Assembly (NCBI GenBank): GCA_001304855.1
Contig: BBZN01000024.1
Coordinates: forward strand, 1 to 62,943
Direction: 5' to 3'
Length of the DNA: 62,943 bases
DNA from: Clostridia bacterium UC5.1-1D2
GTDB lineage: Bacteria > Bacillota > Clostridia > Lachnospirales > Lachnospiraceae
The translations under genes and the position numbers were made by a program. Every line of letters starts with the position of its first letter. The first letter of the stretch is position 1. A model generated the notes under the pieces. That model did no database searches, was not told the origin of the DNA, and saw only the letters and a program-made list of their open reading frames with translations. Positions 30,391 through 40,421 of this stretch are shown one piece after another.

Positions 30391-31583
30391 ATGGACATTG
30401 AGAAGTTCTGTAAAGAAAATTGTGTGGAGCGCAGAGGTACGGCCTCATTAAAATGGGATTCACTCCAGGAGATTTTCGGAGATGCAGATCTGCTTCCCCT
30501 CTGGGTTGCCGATATGGAGATCCAGTCTCCCCCGTCGGTGAGGGATGCGCTGGTAAAACGTGTGGAACACGGTGTATTTGGCTATGGGAGAATGGAGGAC
30601 GGATATTTTGACGCTTTCTTTGCATGGCAGAAAAAGCATCACGGCATGGACCTGGAGAAGGAGAATGTGCGGTTTGCAACGGGAGTGGTAGGCTCCCTGT
30701 ACGCAGCAGTGAAAGCATATACCAGCGAGGATGCATCGGTTATCATCTGCCCGCCTGTGTATTATCCATTCTATGACGCTGTCTTAAATACCGGCAGAAA
30801 GCTTGTGACCTGCGAGCTGGATAACAAAGACGGATACTATACGCTGGATTTTGAGAAGTTTGAGAAAGAGATTGCGGATAACCATGTGAAAATGTTTATT
30901 CTCTGCTCCCCTCACAACCCTGTTAGCCGCGTTTGGTCGGAGGAAGAGCTGGACGCCATGTTTGACATCTGCCGCAGGCATGGGGTGCTGGTAGTTTCAG
31001 ACGAGATTCACCAGGATTTCTCATACGAAGGAAAGAAGTTCCTGTCCTCTGCCCTGGTTAAGGGCGGCAAGTATAAGGATATCCTCATTCTCCTCAACTC
31101 AGGCTCCAAAACCTTCAATCTGGCCGGACTGATTCACTCCCATGTAATCATATTCGACAAGGGCCTGATGGAGACTTACGACCAGTATATCAAGGGCATC
31201 GGATCGCCTGAGGTGAACATAATGGGAGTGGCGGGTATGGAGGCTGCTTTCAGAGGCGGAGAGGAGTGGCTGGATAATGTAAAATCCCTTATTTTACATA
31301 ATTATAATTATATGAAGCAGGAATTTGCAAGAGAGCTTCCAAAGGTCATAGTGACTCCGCTGGAAGGAACCTATCTGTCATGGACTGATTTGAGAGGTTA
31401 TCTTGACGGCGGGGAACCGCCCGGTTTATCCAGGAGAAATGCCGTCTGGCCTGTGACGTAGGCGAGTGGTTCAGCGTCAAAGCGCCGGGCTTCATCCGCA
31501 TTAATCTTGCCACAGATACAAAGAATATTGTGACTGCTGTAGATAGTATCATCAAAAACATCAAAGAAAAGGTGGGGGAATAA
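30391..31583 (+). CDS. MalY/PatB-type PLP enzyme (C-S beta-lyase)
   Basis: About 397 aa fold-type I aminotransferase-like enzyme. MalY/PatB family members cleave cystathionine or cysteine, giving pyruvate, ammonia and a thiol or sulfide. Visible: LPLWVADMEIQSPPSV at the N-terminus, PPVYYPFYDAV, the Asp motif VSDEIHQDF and the PLP lysine in LNSGSKTFNLAGL. One frameshift near 31413 within a G/C run (GYLDGG to EKCRLACDVGEW). It is immediately followed by the transporter gene, with no gap. Confidence 0.9.
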
Positions 31584-32963
31584 ATGGCCGTTTATATTAG
31601 TGTGATTTGTTTTTGTGATCTATTTAGGTTTTTTGTTTTATTTGCAGAAAAAAGGAAAGTCTTTTAATGTACGCGTGGTAGCCGGCCTCTTTGGCGGTAT
31701 CATATTCGGAGCGGTTTTAAAGACAGCGGCGGACGCCGCAGCCGTATCGGAGAGCCTGCGGTGGATCAGCCTAGTGGGAACCGCTTACACAAAGCTGTTG
31801 AAGATGATGGTTATCCCTCTTATCTTCGTATCCATTGTGTGCGCCATCATTAACCAGAAGTCGGGGAAGAACCTTGGCAAAATTACGGGTCTTGTTCTGG
31901 TGATTCTTCTGTCAACTGCGGCAGTTGCGGCCACCGTAGGCGGACTTACGGCCCAGGCCTTCGGCGTGAGCTCCGAGGGACTGGAGATCGGAGAGGCGGA
32001 GAGCGCAAAGACATCCCAGCTGGAGGAGCGCGCCCAGGAGGGTATTTCCTTTGAGCAGACCATTATCGATATCATCCCCTCAAACCCCGTTTACGCCCTT
32101 ACAGGACAGGGGGAAAACGCCACCCTTTCCGTAGTGCTTTTTGCGGCGTTCCTGGGAATCGGCGTTATAGGAGTGCGGACCTATGCGCCGGAGGAAGCGG
32201 AATTTTTTACTAAGATTATGAACTCGCTGAATACCCTTGTGGTGGAAGTGGTCATGATGATTATTATGCTGACGCCCTTCGGCATTTTCTCTCTGATGAC
32301 CAAGACCATTGCGGGAAGCGATTATACCAGTATACTGCGGCTTGTGACCTTTGTTTTGGCTTCCTATACGGCCATTATAATTATGTTCCTTATCCATGCG
32401 CTGATACTGGCTGCCACGGGACTGAGCCCCTTAGTATACTTTAAGAAGGCCTGGACCACCTTGATCTTTGCGTTCACCTCGCGTACCAGCGCAGGAACCC
32501 TGCCTTTAACTATCAGGACGCTTACGGAGAGATGGGCGTGGACAACGGAGTGTCCAACCTTGCAGGTTCCTTAAGCACTTCCATCGGACAGAACGGGTGC
32601 GCGGCCATCTATCCGGCAATGCTTGTGGTTATGGTGGCTCCTGCCGTGGGCCGGCCCATCACTCCTTCCTTCTTTATCCTGATGGTGGTTGTAATTACCT
32701 TTGCTTCCATCGGTATCGCCGGCGTGGGCGGCGGCGCAACCTTTGCCGGAATCACCGTATTGTCCGCTCTTGGGCTGCCTGTAGGCATTGCGGGTCTGCT
32801 GGTGGGAATTGAGCCGGTTATCGATATGGCCAGGACCGCCCTGAATGTGAGCGACGGTATGGTAACCGGTCTGGTAGCTGCAAAGATGACCAAAAATATA
32901 GACTTGTCTGTCTACAATGACAAGTCTGTGAACCTGGAAAAGAAACCGGCGGCCAAAGGCTGA
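31584..32963 (+). CDS. DAACS-family symporter (cystine/dicarboxylate type)
   Basis: About 460 aa. Dicarboxylate/amino acid:cation symporter fold with many helices; the conserved serine-rich loop is SRTSAGTLPLTIRTL, and the following region GSLSTSIGQNGCAAIYPA and the last helices (GIEPVIDMARTALNVSDG) are typical. The branch looks like TcyP-type L-cystine transporters, which fits the preceding C-S lyase. Frameshifts near 31611 (before VIYLGFLFYLQKKGK) and 32530. ATG 31584 follows the lyase stop with no gap. Confidence 0.85.
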
Positions 32964-33000
32964 CCGCTGAAAAATCAGAGATTGTAAAGGATGTGTAAAT

Positions 33001-34693
33001 ATGGGAAAACGTGTGCTAGTTGTAGGAGGAGTTGCAGGCGGAGCTTCCGCGGCAGCCAGAATCAGGCGTATCGATGCGGACGCATCCATCACCATTTTTG
33101 AACGGGGAGAGCATGTATCCTTTTCCAACTGCTCCCTTCCCTACTATCTCAGCAGGACGGTGGCTGATAAGGACTATCTGGTGATGATGACTCCCGAGGG
33201 ATTCAAGGCGTCCTACGATATTGAGGTGCGCGTCAACAGCGAAGTGCAGAGCATAGACCGGAGGGCCAGAAAAATCCTGGTAAAGGACAGCCGGTCCGGC
33301 AGGGAGTATGAAGAAGCCTATGATGAGCTGGTGCTTTCACCGGGGGCATATCCCATCCGGCCAAAGTCCATTGAAGGCGTAAATCTCCCCTATGTGTTTA
33401 CTGTGCGCAACGTGAGCGACATTGCCCGCCTGGACCAGTATGTGTCGGGAGAAGGAATCCGCAATGTGGTGGTTATCGGCGGAGGTTTTATCGGACTTGA
33501 GGTTGCGGAGAACCTTAAGGAAGCAGGGAAAAACGTGGCTGTGGCGGAGGCCGCCCCCCAGGTTATGGCGCCCTTCGACTATGACATGAGCCAGATTCTG
33601 CAGAAAGAGCTTTATGACAACGGCATAGAGCTGGCTGTGGGGGACGGCGTGAAGGCTGTGGCAATGGATAAGGTGACGCTGAACTCGGGCAGGGAGCTGC
33701 CCTGCGACGCAGTGGTGCTTTCCATCGGCGTCCTTCCGGAGACGGAGCTTGCCCGTCAGGCGGGGCTGGAGCTGGGGGAAACAGGAGCCATTAAGGTTTC
33801 GGCGGATTACCGCACCAGCGATCCCCATATTTATGCGGTGGGAGACGCCATCGAGGTATACCACAAGCTGACAGGAAGACCCTCGAAGCTGCCTCTGGCA
33901 GGCCCGGCGCTGCGCCAGGCCCGGGCTGCGGCAGACGCCATGTATGGAATGCAGGGCAGGAACAGAGGCGTTATAGCTCCTGCGCCGTAAGGGTCTTTGG
34001 GATGAACGCCGCCGCCACAGGGCTGAACGAGAGGACGGCCAAAGCCTGCAACATTTCCTGCGACTCGGTCTATACCATGTCTATGGATAAGGTGGGCCTG
34101 ATGCCGGGAAGCGCTCCCATCCATTTCAAGCTTGTGTTTGAGACGCCTACAGGAAGGATCCTGGCGCCAGGCAGTGGCAGAGGCAATGTGGATAAGCGGA
34201 TCGATGTGATAGCGGCTATGATTGCCATGAACGGCACCCTGGAGGATTTGAAGGAACTGGAGCTTTGCTACTCTCCTGTGTTCGGCACTGCCAGAGACGT
34301 GGTTAACCTGGCTGCCTGGTGGGCCTCAATGTGCTCCACGGTGTATTTAAACAGGTCCATGTAAGCCAGGTCAGGGAGCTGGTGGAGAGCGGCGCTTATA
34401 TTATAGATGTGAGAGGCCGGGATGAATTTGAGGCCGGACATCTGACGGGGGCTGTGAACATACCTCTGGGCGAACTGAGAGAGCGCACATCTGAGATTCC
34501 CACCCACAGGCCTGTGTACCTGCACTGCAGGACCAGCCAGAGAAGCTACAATGCAATTATGGCGCTGAAGGGCCGCGGTTTTGAGAATTTGTACAATATT
34601 TCCGGTTCGTTTTTGGGAATAAGCTGGTATGAGTATTTCACGGATGTGACCACAGGACGGAATAAGATAGTTACAGAATACAATTTCATGTAA
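33001..34693 (+). CDS. CoA-disulfide reductase with C-terminal rhodanese domain
   Basis: About 564 aa. FAD-dependent pyridine nucleotide-disulfide reductase of the single-Cys class: GGVAGGASAAARIRR for FAD, the redox Cys in SFSNCSLPYYLSR, and VVVIGGGFIGLEVAENL for NAD(P)H. The C-terminal rhodanese domain has the persulfide Cys in YLHCRTSQRSY. Family members reduce CoA-disulfide, CoA-persulfide or polysulfide. With the lyase and transporter it forms a cyst(e)ine-to-persulfide module. Frameshifts near 33977 and 34316. Confidence 0.9.
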
Positions 34694-34700
34694 ATGACGG

Positions 34701-34731
34701 ACGGCATGCCTTTGTACAGGGGGCATGCCGT
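34701..34731 (+). terminator. Terminator-like hairpin after the sulfur operon
   Basis: ACGGCATGCC (34701-34710) pairs perfectly with GGCATGCCGT (34722-34731). The tail is GTCTTTGTTTC, moderately T-rich. Confidence 0.6.
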
Positions 34732-34781
34732 GTCTTTGTTTCACAGAAAAGTATTTACAAAAACAGCAAATGGTGATATCC

Positions 34782-34814
34782 TTTACATAGCGTTATTTTT
34801 AAAAATAAATAACG
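34782..34814 (+). promoter_or_regulatory. Promoter overlapped by ModE-type operator, site 2 (molybdenum operon)
   Basis: TTTACA at 34782-34787 with an AT-rich -10 around 34805-34810. The palindrome CGTTATT-N10-AATAACG occupies 34791-34814 and so covers the spacer and -10. Binding there would block polymerase, as for ModE repression. It lies 18 bp before the ATG of the first molybdenum gene. Confidence 0.75.
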
Positions 34815-34831
34815 GGTGGAGGTTGAGAAAA

Positions 34832-35888
34832 ATGAAGCTGATTCAGACGGTTGAGGCGGAGGGGGCGGTTCTCTGCCATGATATAACGCAGATTATCAAA
34901 GGCGTTACCAAGGACGCCGTATTCCGCAAGGGACATGTGGTTACAAAGGAGGATATTCCCGTTCTCTTAAGCGTAGGCAAGGACCAGCTTTACGTGTGGG
35001 AGAAGGAGGAAGGGATGCTCCATGAGAACGACGCCGCGGAGATTCTCTGCGCTATGTGCAAGGGCGGGAATATGGAACGTTCCCAGGCGAAAGAAGGAAA
35101 GATAGAGCTGACGGCGGCCTGCGACGGACTTTTAAAGGTAGACAACCAGGGCCTGAAGGCGGTAAACAGGTTCGGCAGATGATGATAGCCACACGTCACG
35201 GAAATTTTCCGGTGAAGAAAGGGGACAAGCTGGCGGGCACCAGAATCATTCCTCTGATGATAGAGGAGGAGAAGATGGAGTCTGCCAGAAAAGCGGCGCT
35301 GGAGGCTTCTGGCGGAGCGCCCATCCTTAAGCTGATGCCTTTGTACATAAGAAGGCAGGCATTATCACTACGGGGAATGAAGTGTATTTCGGGCGCATTC
35401 AGGATACCTTTACGCCTGTCATCGAGGAAAAGCTGAAGGAGTTCGACACTGAGATCATAGGCCATGTGACCTGGAATGACGACGACGCCAAAGTCACTGC
35501 CAGTATTCTGGACATGATCGAACAAGGTGCGGACGTGGTAGTGTGCACAGGCGGAATGAGCGTGGATCCAGACGACAAGACTCCTCTTGCCATCCGCAAT
35601 ACGGGGGCCCGCATCGTATCCTACGGCGCTCCGGTGCTGCCGGGAGCCATGTTCCTTCTGGCTTATTATGAAGTGACGGAGGGAAGGAATCCCAGAACGG
35701 TAGCCGTTATGGGGCTTCCGGGCTGCGTAATGTATGCGAAGCGCACTATTTTTGATCTGGTGCTTCCCAGGGTCATGGCAGACGACATGGTCACTTCCGA
35801 TGATCTGGCCGCCCTGGGTCAGGGGGGCCTGTGCCTTAACTGCCCCGTCTGTACCTTCCCTAATTGCGGCTTTGGAAAAGGGGTATAG
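34832..35888 (+). CDS. MoeA/CinA-like molybdopterin-binding protein
   Basis: About 352 aa. MoaB/MogA-fold C-terminal region: [19 protein letters not shown], then [19 protein letters not shown] and [22 protein letters not shown]. The C-terminus adds a Cys-rich tail ([16 protein letters not shown]). Members act in molybdopterin adenylylation or molybdate insertion; this divergent form often heads Mo-hydroxylase loci and is not a canonical MoeA. Frameshifts near 35178 and 35352. Good GGAGG site before ATG 34832. Confidence 0.82.
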
Positions 35889-35890
35889 AG

Positions 35891-36367
35891 ATGGAGTTTA
35901 CACATTTTGACGAACAGGGAAACGCCCTCATGGTGGACGTGGGGGACAAGGAGGAGACAAAGCGGGAGGCTGTTGCCAGAGGCAGCATTTTTATGAACGC
36001 CCGCTGTTTTCAGATGGTGAAGGAAGGCTCCATGGCAAAGGGGGATGTACTCGGCGTGGCCAGGGTAGCGGGAATTATGGGGGCCAAACGGACCTCGGAT
36101 TTGATACCGCTGTGCCATATTCTGAATCTTACCAAGCTGACCATTGACTTTACCCTGAAAGAGGAGACGAAGGAGATAGAGGCCTCCTGCACCGCCAGAA
36201 CCATGGGAAAGACAGGGGTGGAGATGGAGGCGCTTACGGGGGTGTCTGTGGCCCTTCTGACAGTCTACGACATGTGCAAGGCCGTGGACAAGACAATGGA
36301 AATCGGCAAGATTTACCTGGAGCGCAAATCAGGCGGCAAAAGCGGGGAATTCGTAAACCCCAGATAG
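35891..36367 (+). CDS. moaC: Cyclic pyranopterin monophosphate synthase
   Basis: 158 aa, intact. Completes the first step of molybdopterin synthesis with MoaA. Family motifs: [33 protein letters not shown] and [20 protein letters not shown], with the catalytic DMCKAVDK. It lies 2 bp after the preceding stop. Confidence 0.96.
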   Translation: MEFTHFDEQGNALMVDVGDKEETKREAVARGSIFMNARCFQMVKEGSMAKGDVLGVARVAGIMGAKRTSDLIPLCHILNLTKLTIDFTLKEETKEIEASCTARTMGKTGVEMEALTGVSVALLTVYDMCKAVDKTMEIGKIYLERKSGGKSGEFVNPR

Positions 36368-36397
36368 GGGGAAATGGACGGAGCCCCTAAAATACAA

Positions 36398-36549
36398 ATG
36401 TGCGCTGGGAATCTCTTTGCGCCTGATTTTGCGAGATGATTTTTTCTCAGCTGTGCACAAATTTATGAGGCGTACGTTGATTGAATTTGTGTGTGGCCGG
36501 CGGAAAATCAGCCCCAAAGGCAGGTGCAGGGGAGATTCCCGGCGTACAT
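36398..36549. repeat. Interspersed hairpin repeat, copy 1
   Basis: About 152 bp, closely similar to 51345-51507. Its ends are inverted repeats (ATGTGCGCTGGGAATCTCT against AGATTCCCGGCGTACAT), with inner pairings such as GCACAAATTTA/AATTTGTGTG, so the whole can fold into one long hairpin. It contains no credible gene. It sits between moaC and moaA and ends 20 bp before the moaA ATG. Confidence 0.8.
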
Positions 36550-36569
36550 ACAATGAAACGGGAGAAATT

Positions 36570-37616
36570 ATGAAGGATTCCTTGGGAAGAACCATTGATT
36601 ATATGAGAATCTCCATTACCGACCGGTGTAACCTGCGCTGCAGATACTGTATGCCGGACGGCGTTGAACCTGTGCCAGATGGGATATTTTAAGTATGGAG
36701 GAGATTGAGGCCGTTGCCATAAGCGCCGCAGCCCTGGGCATCCGCTATATCAAGGTTACAGGGGGGAACCGCTGGTGCGCAGGGACTGCTGCAGCCTGAT
36801 TGGGAGGCTGAAAGCCGTTCCGGGTATCGAGAAAGTGACCATTACCACCAACGGGGTGCTTCTGGACCGGTATCTGGATGAGCTGATGGATGCCGGAATA
36901 GACGGAATCAATATCAGCCTGGATACCCTGGACAGGGAGTTGTACAGGGATATCACGGGGACGGACGCGCTGGGCCGGGTTTTGGACGTTCTGGGGAAAG
37001 CCTCCAAAGGAACGGCGCCTGTTAAGATAAATGCCGTATCCCTGGATTTTGGCCGAAAGGCTAAGGCCGGGGAGCCGGGGGGCTGGAAGCAGCTGGCGGA
37101 TCTGGCGGAGGAATTCCCTGTGGATGTGCGTTTTATTGAGATGATGCCCATTGGCTGCGGAAAGAATTTTATGGCCATGAACCATCAGGAATTGCTGGAA
37201 GAGATGAGACGGGCTTATCCCCATATGGAACAGACCACCGGGTTCACGGCTTCGGCCCGGCCGTGTATTATAAGATTCCGGGATTTAAGGGAAGCATCGG
37301 GCTTATCAGCGCAATTCACGGAAAATTCTGCGGGGACTGCAACAGGGTCAGGCTTACCTCCCAGGGCTATCTGAAGGCCTGCCTGTGTTACGAGGACGGA
37401 GCGGATTTGAGACAGATACTGAGAGGCGGGCAGGAGCGCCCCCTTCAGGAGGGCCACTACCGTTGGCCTTATGGGGCTGACCCGGGGGATGAGCTCCTTC
37501 AGGAAAAGCTGAGGGAGGCCATGAGCCAGGTGATATATTGCAAGCCGGGGGCCCACTGCTTTGAGAACCCCGGCCGGATTACGGAGGCCCGGAATATGAT
37601 TTCAATAGGAGGATGA
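36570..37616 (+). CDS. moaA: GTP 3',8-cyclase
   Basis: Radical SAM enzyme for molybdopterin synthesis, about 349 aa. The SAM cluster motif is in [16 protein letters not shown]; a second C-terminal cluster is shown by [21 protein letters not shown], and it ends in ISIGG, close to the GG tail needed for GTP cyclisation. Frameshifts near 36680, 36763 and 37252. The gene start follows repeat copy 1, and the ATG has a GGGAGAAAT site. Confidence 0.93.
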
Positions 37617-37620
37617 ATCA

Positions 37621-38067
37621 GTGACAGAACAGCATACAGAGAAGGCCTGTCCCATTGGGGTGGTGAAGGCCATCTGCATCAGCGACAGAAGGGGAATTGA
37701 GAAAAAGTCCGTGGAAGAGGGACATTTCCTGGTGGATTTCGGCATAGAGGGGGATGCCCACGGCGGAAAGTGGCACCGCCAGGTAAGCCTGCTGTCCTAC
37801 GACAAAGTGAAAGCTTTTAACGAGCAGGGAGCGGGAGTGGACGACGGCGCTTTCGGCGAGAATCTGGTGGTGGAAGGTCTGGACTTCAGAAAGCTTCCCG
37901 TTGGAACCAGGCTCATTGCAGGGACGGCGGAGCTGGTGATGACCCAGATCGGCAAGGAGTGCCATTCTCACTGCGCCATTTATAAGCGGATGGGGGAGTG
38001 CATTATGCCCAGGGAGGGCGTGTTCGCACAGGTAGTGAAGGAGGGGGTTATCCGTCCGGGGATATGA
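37621..38067 (+). CDS. MOSC domain protein
   Basis: 148 aa, intact, GTG start at 37621. MOSC core: VDFGIEGDAHGGKWHRQVSLLS, GAFGENLVVEGLDF and the conserved Cys in IGKECHSHCAIYKRMG. MOSC proteins bind Moco or deliver sulfur to it. Placed between moaA and mogA in the operon. Confidence 0.9.
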   Translation: MTEQHTEKACPIGVVKAICISDRRGIEKKSVEEGHFLVDFGIEGDAHGGKWHRQVSLLSYDKVKAFNEQGAGVDDGAFGENLVVEGLDFRKLPVGTRLIAGTAELVMTQIGKECHSHCAIYKRMGECIMPREGVFAQVVKEGVIRPGI

Positions 38068-38068
38068 G

Positions 38069-38588
38069 ATGCGCGTTGAATTCCGGGGGAGGACCGGCCT
38101 TTTACCGCTGCGGTTATTACATTGAGCGATAAGGCTCCAAAGGCCGGCGCAGGGATGAAAGCGGACCTGCGGCTAAGGAAATGCTGGATAAGGCAGGGTA
38201 CGAGGTCGTGGAACTGCTGCTGCTTCCAGATGAACCGGAACAGCTGAAGTCACAGCTTATAAGGCTGGCCGACGGACGGCAGGTGGATTTGATACTTACC
38301 AGCGGAGGAACCGGATTTTCCTTAAGGGACCGGACGCCTGAGGCCACCATGGAGGTGGCGGACCGGAATGCGCCGGGGATCGCCGAGGCAATCCGGTACA
38401 AATCCATGGAGATAACGGACCGGGCGATGCTCAGCCGGGGGGTTTCCGTGATTCGCGGCAGGACATTGATTGTGAATCTGCCCGGAAGCCCCAAGGCGGT
38501 GAAAGAAAGTCTGGAGTTTATAATGGAACCCCTGGGACATGGGCTTGGAATTTTGAGAGGGAGCGCTTCAGAGTGCGCCAGGCTGTGA
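38069..38588 (+). CDS. mogA: Molybdopterin adenylyltransferase (MogA/MoaB family)
   Basis: About 173 aa. AAVITLSDK opening, RRDESGPAAKEMLDKAGYEVV, LILTSGGTGFSLRDRTPEAT with the molybdopterin-binding GGTG, and NLPGSPKAVKESLEFI. Two frameshifts near 38089 (GGGGG run) and 38133. ATG 38069 lies directly after the TGA of the MOSC gene. Confidence 0.9.
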
Positions 38589-38631
38589 TATGAATGAGAG
38601 GCTCCCTGAGGGATTCAATTCTTTTGCAAAA

Positions 38632-38676
38632 ACGGGGCCCGATCACGGCTTGGGGATTTCGGGGCTCCCTTTTTTG
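38632..38676 (+). terminator. Terminator between the moa and mod genes
   Basis: ACGGGGCCCGA pairs with TTCGGGGCTCCC (one bulge), followed by TTTTTT. Confidence 0.7.
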
Positions 38677-38751
38677 CAGCGCGATATATGCAGACGAGTA
38701 TAACGCTTGTCTGGGTACATAAAAAACAAAATGGAAAAGGAGAAACGTATT

Positions 38752-39632
38752 ATGAAGAAGGAAATTTTAAAGATGGCGGCTGTAATGATGGCGGCAGGCC
38801 TGCTGGCAGGATGCGGAACTGCTGCCACTAAGACCACGGAGGCGGCAGCGGAGGCGTCTTCCGATGCAGCCACAGAGGCGGAGACAGAAACAGAGGCGGA
38901 ATCTGAATCTGCTGAGTCCCCGGCGTCAGGGGAGAAGACCGAGATCCTGGTGGCAGCGGCGGCAAGCCTCAAGAATGCTTACGAGGATGAACTGATCCCC
39001 ATGTTCCAGGACAAGTATCCGGGCGTCGTAGTGAAGGGAACCTATGACAGTTCAGGAAAGCTTCAGACGCAGATCGAGGAAGGCCTGGAGGCGGACGTGT
39101 TTATGTCCGCGGCAACGAAGCAGATGACTGCCCTGGAGGAAGAGGGATGATCGCTTCGGATACGATTACAAACCTGCTGGAGAATAAGATCGTGCTCATC
39201 GTCCCCGCAGGTACAGACTCCGCCCTGGTAAAATTTGAGGATATCCAGAATGCCGACAGCATTGCCCTGGGCGATCCGGCCAGCGTTCCGGCAGGCCAGT
39301 ATGCGGAGGAAGCATTGACAAGCCTGGGAATCTGGGATAAGATTCAGGGTAAGGTCAGCTTCGGAACCAACGTAACAGAGGTTCTCAACCAGGTAGCCGC
39401 AGCCAGCGCCGACGCAGGCATTGTTTATGCAACGGACGCGGCCAGCATGGCGGATCAGGTGACCGTCATCGCAGAAGCGCCCGAGGGAAGCCTTGGAAAG
39501 AAAGTTATTTACCCGGTAGCGGTTGTGAAGAATACGGCCCACCAGGAAGCTGCAAAAAATTTTGTGGAGTTTTTAAAGACAGATGAGGCGATTGCCGTAT
39601 TTGAGGCCTACGGATTTACAAAGGGAGAGTAA
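38752..39632 (+). CDS. modA: Molybdate-binding lipoprotein
   Basis: About 293 aa. Signal peptide with lipobox LLAGC, a low-complexity Ala/Glu/Thr linker, then the ModA fold: ILVAAAASLKNAYEDELIP, YDSSGKLQTQIEEG, ADVFMSAATKQM, ALGDPASVPAGQYAEEAL and SADAGIVYATDA. These residues form the oxyanion site in the family. One frameshift near 39148. Confidence 0.94.
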
Positions 39633-39731
39633 AGAGGGGCCTTGGGCAGCCCGGCGCCCCGGCAGAAGCTGCACCTTTTGGGCGCCGGACTGCAAACCAT
39701 AATAAACACCCGAAGGGAGCTGACAATACAC

Positions 39732-40403
39732 ATGGATTGGTCACCTATATTCATTTCAATGAAGACAGCCGGCCTGTCTATTTTCGTCACGTTTTTTCTG
39801 GGAATCCTTTCAGCCTGGGCGGTGGTCAGCATGAAGAATGAAACCTGGAAGCTGTTCTGGGACGGGATACTCACCCTGCCCCTGGTTCTTCCGCCTACGG
39901 TAGCCGGCTTCTTCCTTCTCTATATTTTCGGAGTAAAGCGTCCTCTGGGGCAGTTCTTTATTGAATATTTCAGCGTTAAAATCGCATTTTCCTGGATAGC
40001 CACAGTCATAGCCGCCGTGGTTATGTCCTTTCCCCTTATGTACCGTTCCGCCAGAGGCGCATTTGAGCAGGTGGATCAGAATCTGGTGGCTGCAGCCAGG
40101 ACCCTGGGCATGAGCGAATGGAGTATTTTCCGGAGGGTGCTGATGGCAAACGCCGTCCCCGGCGTAGTCAGCGGCGGCGTGCTGGCCTTTGCCAGAGGGC
40201 TGGGAGAGTTCGGGGCTACCGCTATGATTGCGGGAAACATCGCAGGCAAGACCAGAACCCTGCCTATGGCCGTATATTCGGAGGTGGCCGCCGGGAATAT
40301 GGACACGGCCTACCGCTATGTGGCAATTATTGTAGTCATCGCGTTTATTTCTGTTGTTCTTATGAACCTGGCGGCCCTGCGCACAGGGAACAGGCGCAGA
40401 TAA
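39732..40403 (+). CDS. modB: Molybdate ABC transporter permease
   Basis: 223 aa, intact; ATG 39732 after AAGGGAG. Five or six helices and the EAA-like loop AARTLGMSEWSIFRRVLMANAVPGV that docks to ModC. LARGLGEFGATAMIAG is typical of ModB. Confidence 0.95.
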   Translation: MDWSPIFISMKTAGLSIFVTFFLGILSAWAVVSMKNETWKLFWDGILTLPLVLPPTVAGFFLLYIFGVKRPLGQFFIEYFSVKIAFSWIATVIAAVVMSFPLMYRSARGAFEQVDQNLVAAARTLGMSEWSIFRRVLMANAVPGVVSGGVLAFARGLGEFGATAMIAGNIAGKTRTLPMAVYSEVAAGNMDTAYRYVAIIVVIAFISVVLMNLAALRTGNRRR

Positions 40404-40421
40404 AGAGGACAGGAGAAGCAT

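Noticed and set aside
36398..36549. Minus-strand frames shared by both hairpin repeats as a possible small protein family
   Set aside because: The similarity follows from the nucleotide repeat; there is no start site, and the frames differ at their ends.
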